Origin: Litoribacillus peritrichatus
GTDB taxonomy: Bacteria > Pseudomonadota > Gammaproteobacteria > Pseudomonadales > Litoribrevibacteraceae
NCBI RefSeq assembly: GCF_039537985.1
Contig: NZ_BAABBN010000004.1
Coordinates: 1,426,001-1,490,000 of the forward strand
DNA length: 64,000 nt
Direction: 5' to 3'
Below, one piece after another: positions 62,805-64,000 of the stretch. The translations under genes were made by a program, and so were the position numbers. Every line of letters begins with the position of its first letter. Within the stretch, counting starts at the first letter, position 1. The notes beneath the pieces were generated by a model. The model was not told the DNA's origin and searched no databases. It saw only the letters and a list, made by a program, of their open reading frames with translations.

Positions 62805-63236
62805 TTACGGTTGAACAGACACCTGGCTGATAAGCTGGTTACTGCCTTTACTTTCAACAATCACAGCCACCACATCGGTCTCACCAATATTGGTTACTTG
62901 GTGACTCCAGGCTGAATGCCACATCACATGGCCATCCGGCACCTCAACTTCCAGCGCTTTCCCTGTCCCTGTAACAATTCTCAATTTGCCGCCTTTTTCG
63001 AAATACACGGTTTCATCCTGGTGACGATGAAGCGCATCCGCCTGATTCGGTTTTAACACCATTTTCAACACCAAGACCTGATCATTTTCCAACAGCACTT
63101 GGTACATCTCTGGCGATGCTATATGAGCGGCCGGTATGTTTTCATTAACCCCCGTTCCTTGATTGGTTTGCGCACTCGCTAATGAATTGATCAGCAACAA
63201 CCCAATGACCAAAACAGACTGAATAACCTTAAACAT
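62805..63236 (-). CDS. Exported cupin-domain protein
   Basis: A 143-aa protein with a signal peptide (MFKVIQSVLVIGLLLINSLASA) and a single cupin barrel. The metal-site motif HRHQDETVYFEKGG and a second histidine-containing strand, MWHSAWSHQV, are present. A small-molecule binding or isomerase role in the periplasm is possible. It lies between the quinone-reductase-like and the FrnE-like genes. Confidence 0.82.
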   Translation of the reverse strand: MFKVIQSVLVIGLLLINSLASAQTNQGTGVNENIPAAHIASPEMYQVLLENDQVLVLKMVLKPNQADALHRHQDETVYFEKGGKLRIVTGTGKALEVEVPDGHVMWHSAWSHQVTNIGETDVVAVIVESKGSNQLISQVSVQP

Positions 63237-63318
63237 GCGTAATCCCCCTACTGCATTTTCAATCAGGGCAATGTGTTTAATTCATTGCCCTGGCTTATAA
63301 CCTGACAATTTGATGGAA

Positions 63319-63903
63319 TTAAAAGTGCTTATCGATATGAGCAGCGAAACGTTTGAAGTCGTTCTCAACGTCTGCATTCTTCATCACGTCGTAGCACACA
63401 AACGTCTCCATAGGCTGCATACCGAAGAAACGGAAATTCATGTGCATTGGGAACCACAAGTCATCAACACTCTTGCCTTGGAACAAGTATTCGTCCGGGT
63501 TATTAAAGGCTTCTTCCGGTGCATTGAAAGTCAACGACAGCATGTACTTGGTATCCGTTAACGTACCACCTGCCCCGTAGTTTTCTTTCGGTGCCGATTC
63601 ATTTCGACCATCACCATGACACAGAGCGCCCCCCATGCCAGCGGTGTAAACGTCATCCATATACTTTTTGAAGGTCCAAGGTACACCCATCCAGTTCACG
63701 GGTGATTGCAAGAACACAACGTCTGCCCATTGATGATTCGCAAGCTCCTCTTCAACATTATAAGTCTCACCAACATGGACTATTCTTACCTTATGCCCTT
63801 TTGCTTTAAGCAATTCTTCAGCCGCCTGTACCAAGGTTGCATTTAACTTGCCTTCAGCAAATGGGTAGTAATGGTGTGCATTTAAAATTAATACGTTACT
63901 CAT
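63319..63903 (-). CDS. MdaB-like NAD(P)H-quinone oxidoreductase
   Basis: A 194-aa flavodoxin-fold quinone reductase of the MdaB/modulator-of-drug-activity type. LILNAHHYYPFAEGKLN and FLQSPVNWMGVPWTFKKYMDDVYTAG are conserved, and FAD should bind in the usual dimer interface. I start at ATG 63903 with GAGG eight bases upstream; TTG 63924 would extend it by seven. The enzyme reduces quinones by two electrons and protects from oxidative stress. Confidence 0.92.
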   Translation of the reverse strand: MSNVLILNAHHYYPFAEGKLNATLVQAAEELLKAKGHKVRIVHVGETYNVEEELANHQWADVVFLQSPVNWMGVPWTFKKYMDDVYTAGMGGALCHGDGRNESAPKENYGAGGTLTDTKYMLSLTFNAPEEAFNNPDEYLFQGKSVDDLWFPMHMNFRFFGMQPMETFVCYDVMKNADVENDFKRFAAHIDKHF

Positions 63904-63953
63904 GGGTTCATCCTCACTTAACAAACAATCATTGTTAGCGTTTTCGCTTAGTG

Positions 63954-63994
63954 GTTTATTATGGTAACCTGTAAACCAAATACAATTAGTTTAC
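63954..63994 (-). promoter_or_regulatory. Promoter and dyad upstream of the MdaB-like gene
   Basis: On the minus strand TTGTAT, 16 bases, and CATAAT form a possible promoter. GTAAAC (63971-63976) and GTTTAC (63989-63994) make an inverted repeat over it, which could be an operator of a regulator encoded beyond the window. Both calls are weak. Confidence 0.3.
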
Positions 63995-64000
63995 TTTTGG

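Overview
The window looks like ordinary chromosome of a free-living, probably marine, aerobic gammaproteobacterium (Oceanospirillales/Pseudomonadales-like). The divergent gltA / sdhCDAB-sucAB-lpd block, prmB-aroC-MFS, TatD, RlmL, SixA and CheV all fit that group. No tRNA, rRNA, insertion sequence, prophage or CRISPR array was recognised. No frameshifted gene was seen; only lpd is cut, by the window edge. Genus assignment is inference from gene content.

Layout. 1-9545: TCA-cycle block, with lpd (5' end only), sucB, sucA, sdhB, sdhA, sdhD and sdhC on the minus strand and gltA diverging on plus; strong sigma70-like promoters are visible for both directions. 9564-16314: minus-strand housekeeping genes (MFS, aroC, prmB, then patatin, DUF4892-like, alpha/beta hydrolase, sixA). 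16456-20948: a CheZ-like helical protein, a MOSC protein, CheV, an EAL-HDOD protein and TatD. 21079-27280: a glycerol-phosphate-type cluster (FGGY kinase, GlpD-like dehydrogenase, alkyl-DHAP-synthase-like flavoprotein) with a divergent AraC regulator and a direct-repeat candidate operator between them. 27300-35947: glutaredoxin-like protein, a hypothetical protein, RlmKL, a Spy/CpxP-like protein beside a BaeSR-like two-component system, a tandem GST-N/glutaredoxin protein and a voltage-gated K+ channel. 36026-43333: PhnA-like protein, cold-shock protein with long leader, RluF, NIT-domain chemoreceptor, and an aldehyde dehydrogenase/ThDP enzyme pair. 43591-49292: CPBP protease, a DAHP synthase preceded by an aromatic-rich leader peptide and attenuator, PhzF, and an NfeD/slipin pair.

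49334-63924 is the more accessory end: an MDR oxidoreductase and DUF1330 protein with a LysR regulator; an apparent operon for a Tat-exported molybdenum hydroxylase (XdhC, 2Fe-2S subunit, Mo subunit, di-haem cytochrome, cysteine desulfurase); a second operon of a CmcJ/NvfI-type oxygenase, an aldehyde dehydrogenase and a prolyl-hydroxylase-like oxygenase, controlled presumably by a divergent LysR gene whose upstream region carries a 33-bp near-perfect dyad and three copies of a 12-nt repeat; and finally a FrnE-like DsbA protein, an exported cupin and an MdaB-like quinone reductase.

The most notable items are the predicted Tyr/Phe/Trp-sensing attenuator of the DAHP synthase gene (44521-44787), the repeat-dense LysR/CmcJ intergenic region (61024-61145) with the uncharacterised three-enzyme operon it faces, and the flavoprotein-GlpD-kinase cluster. 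All functions are assigned by reading motifs and gene order; no database search was run.
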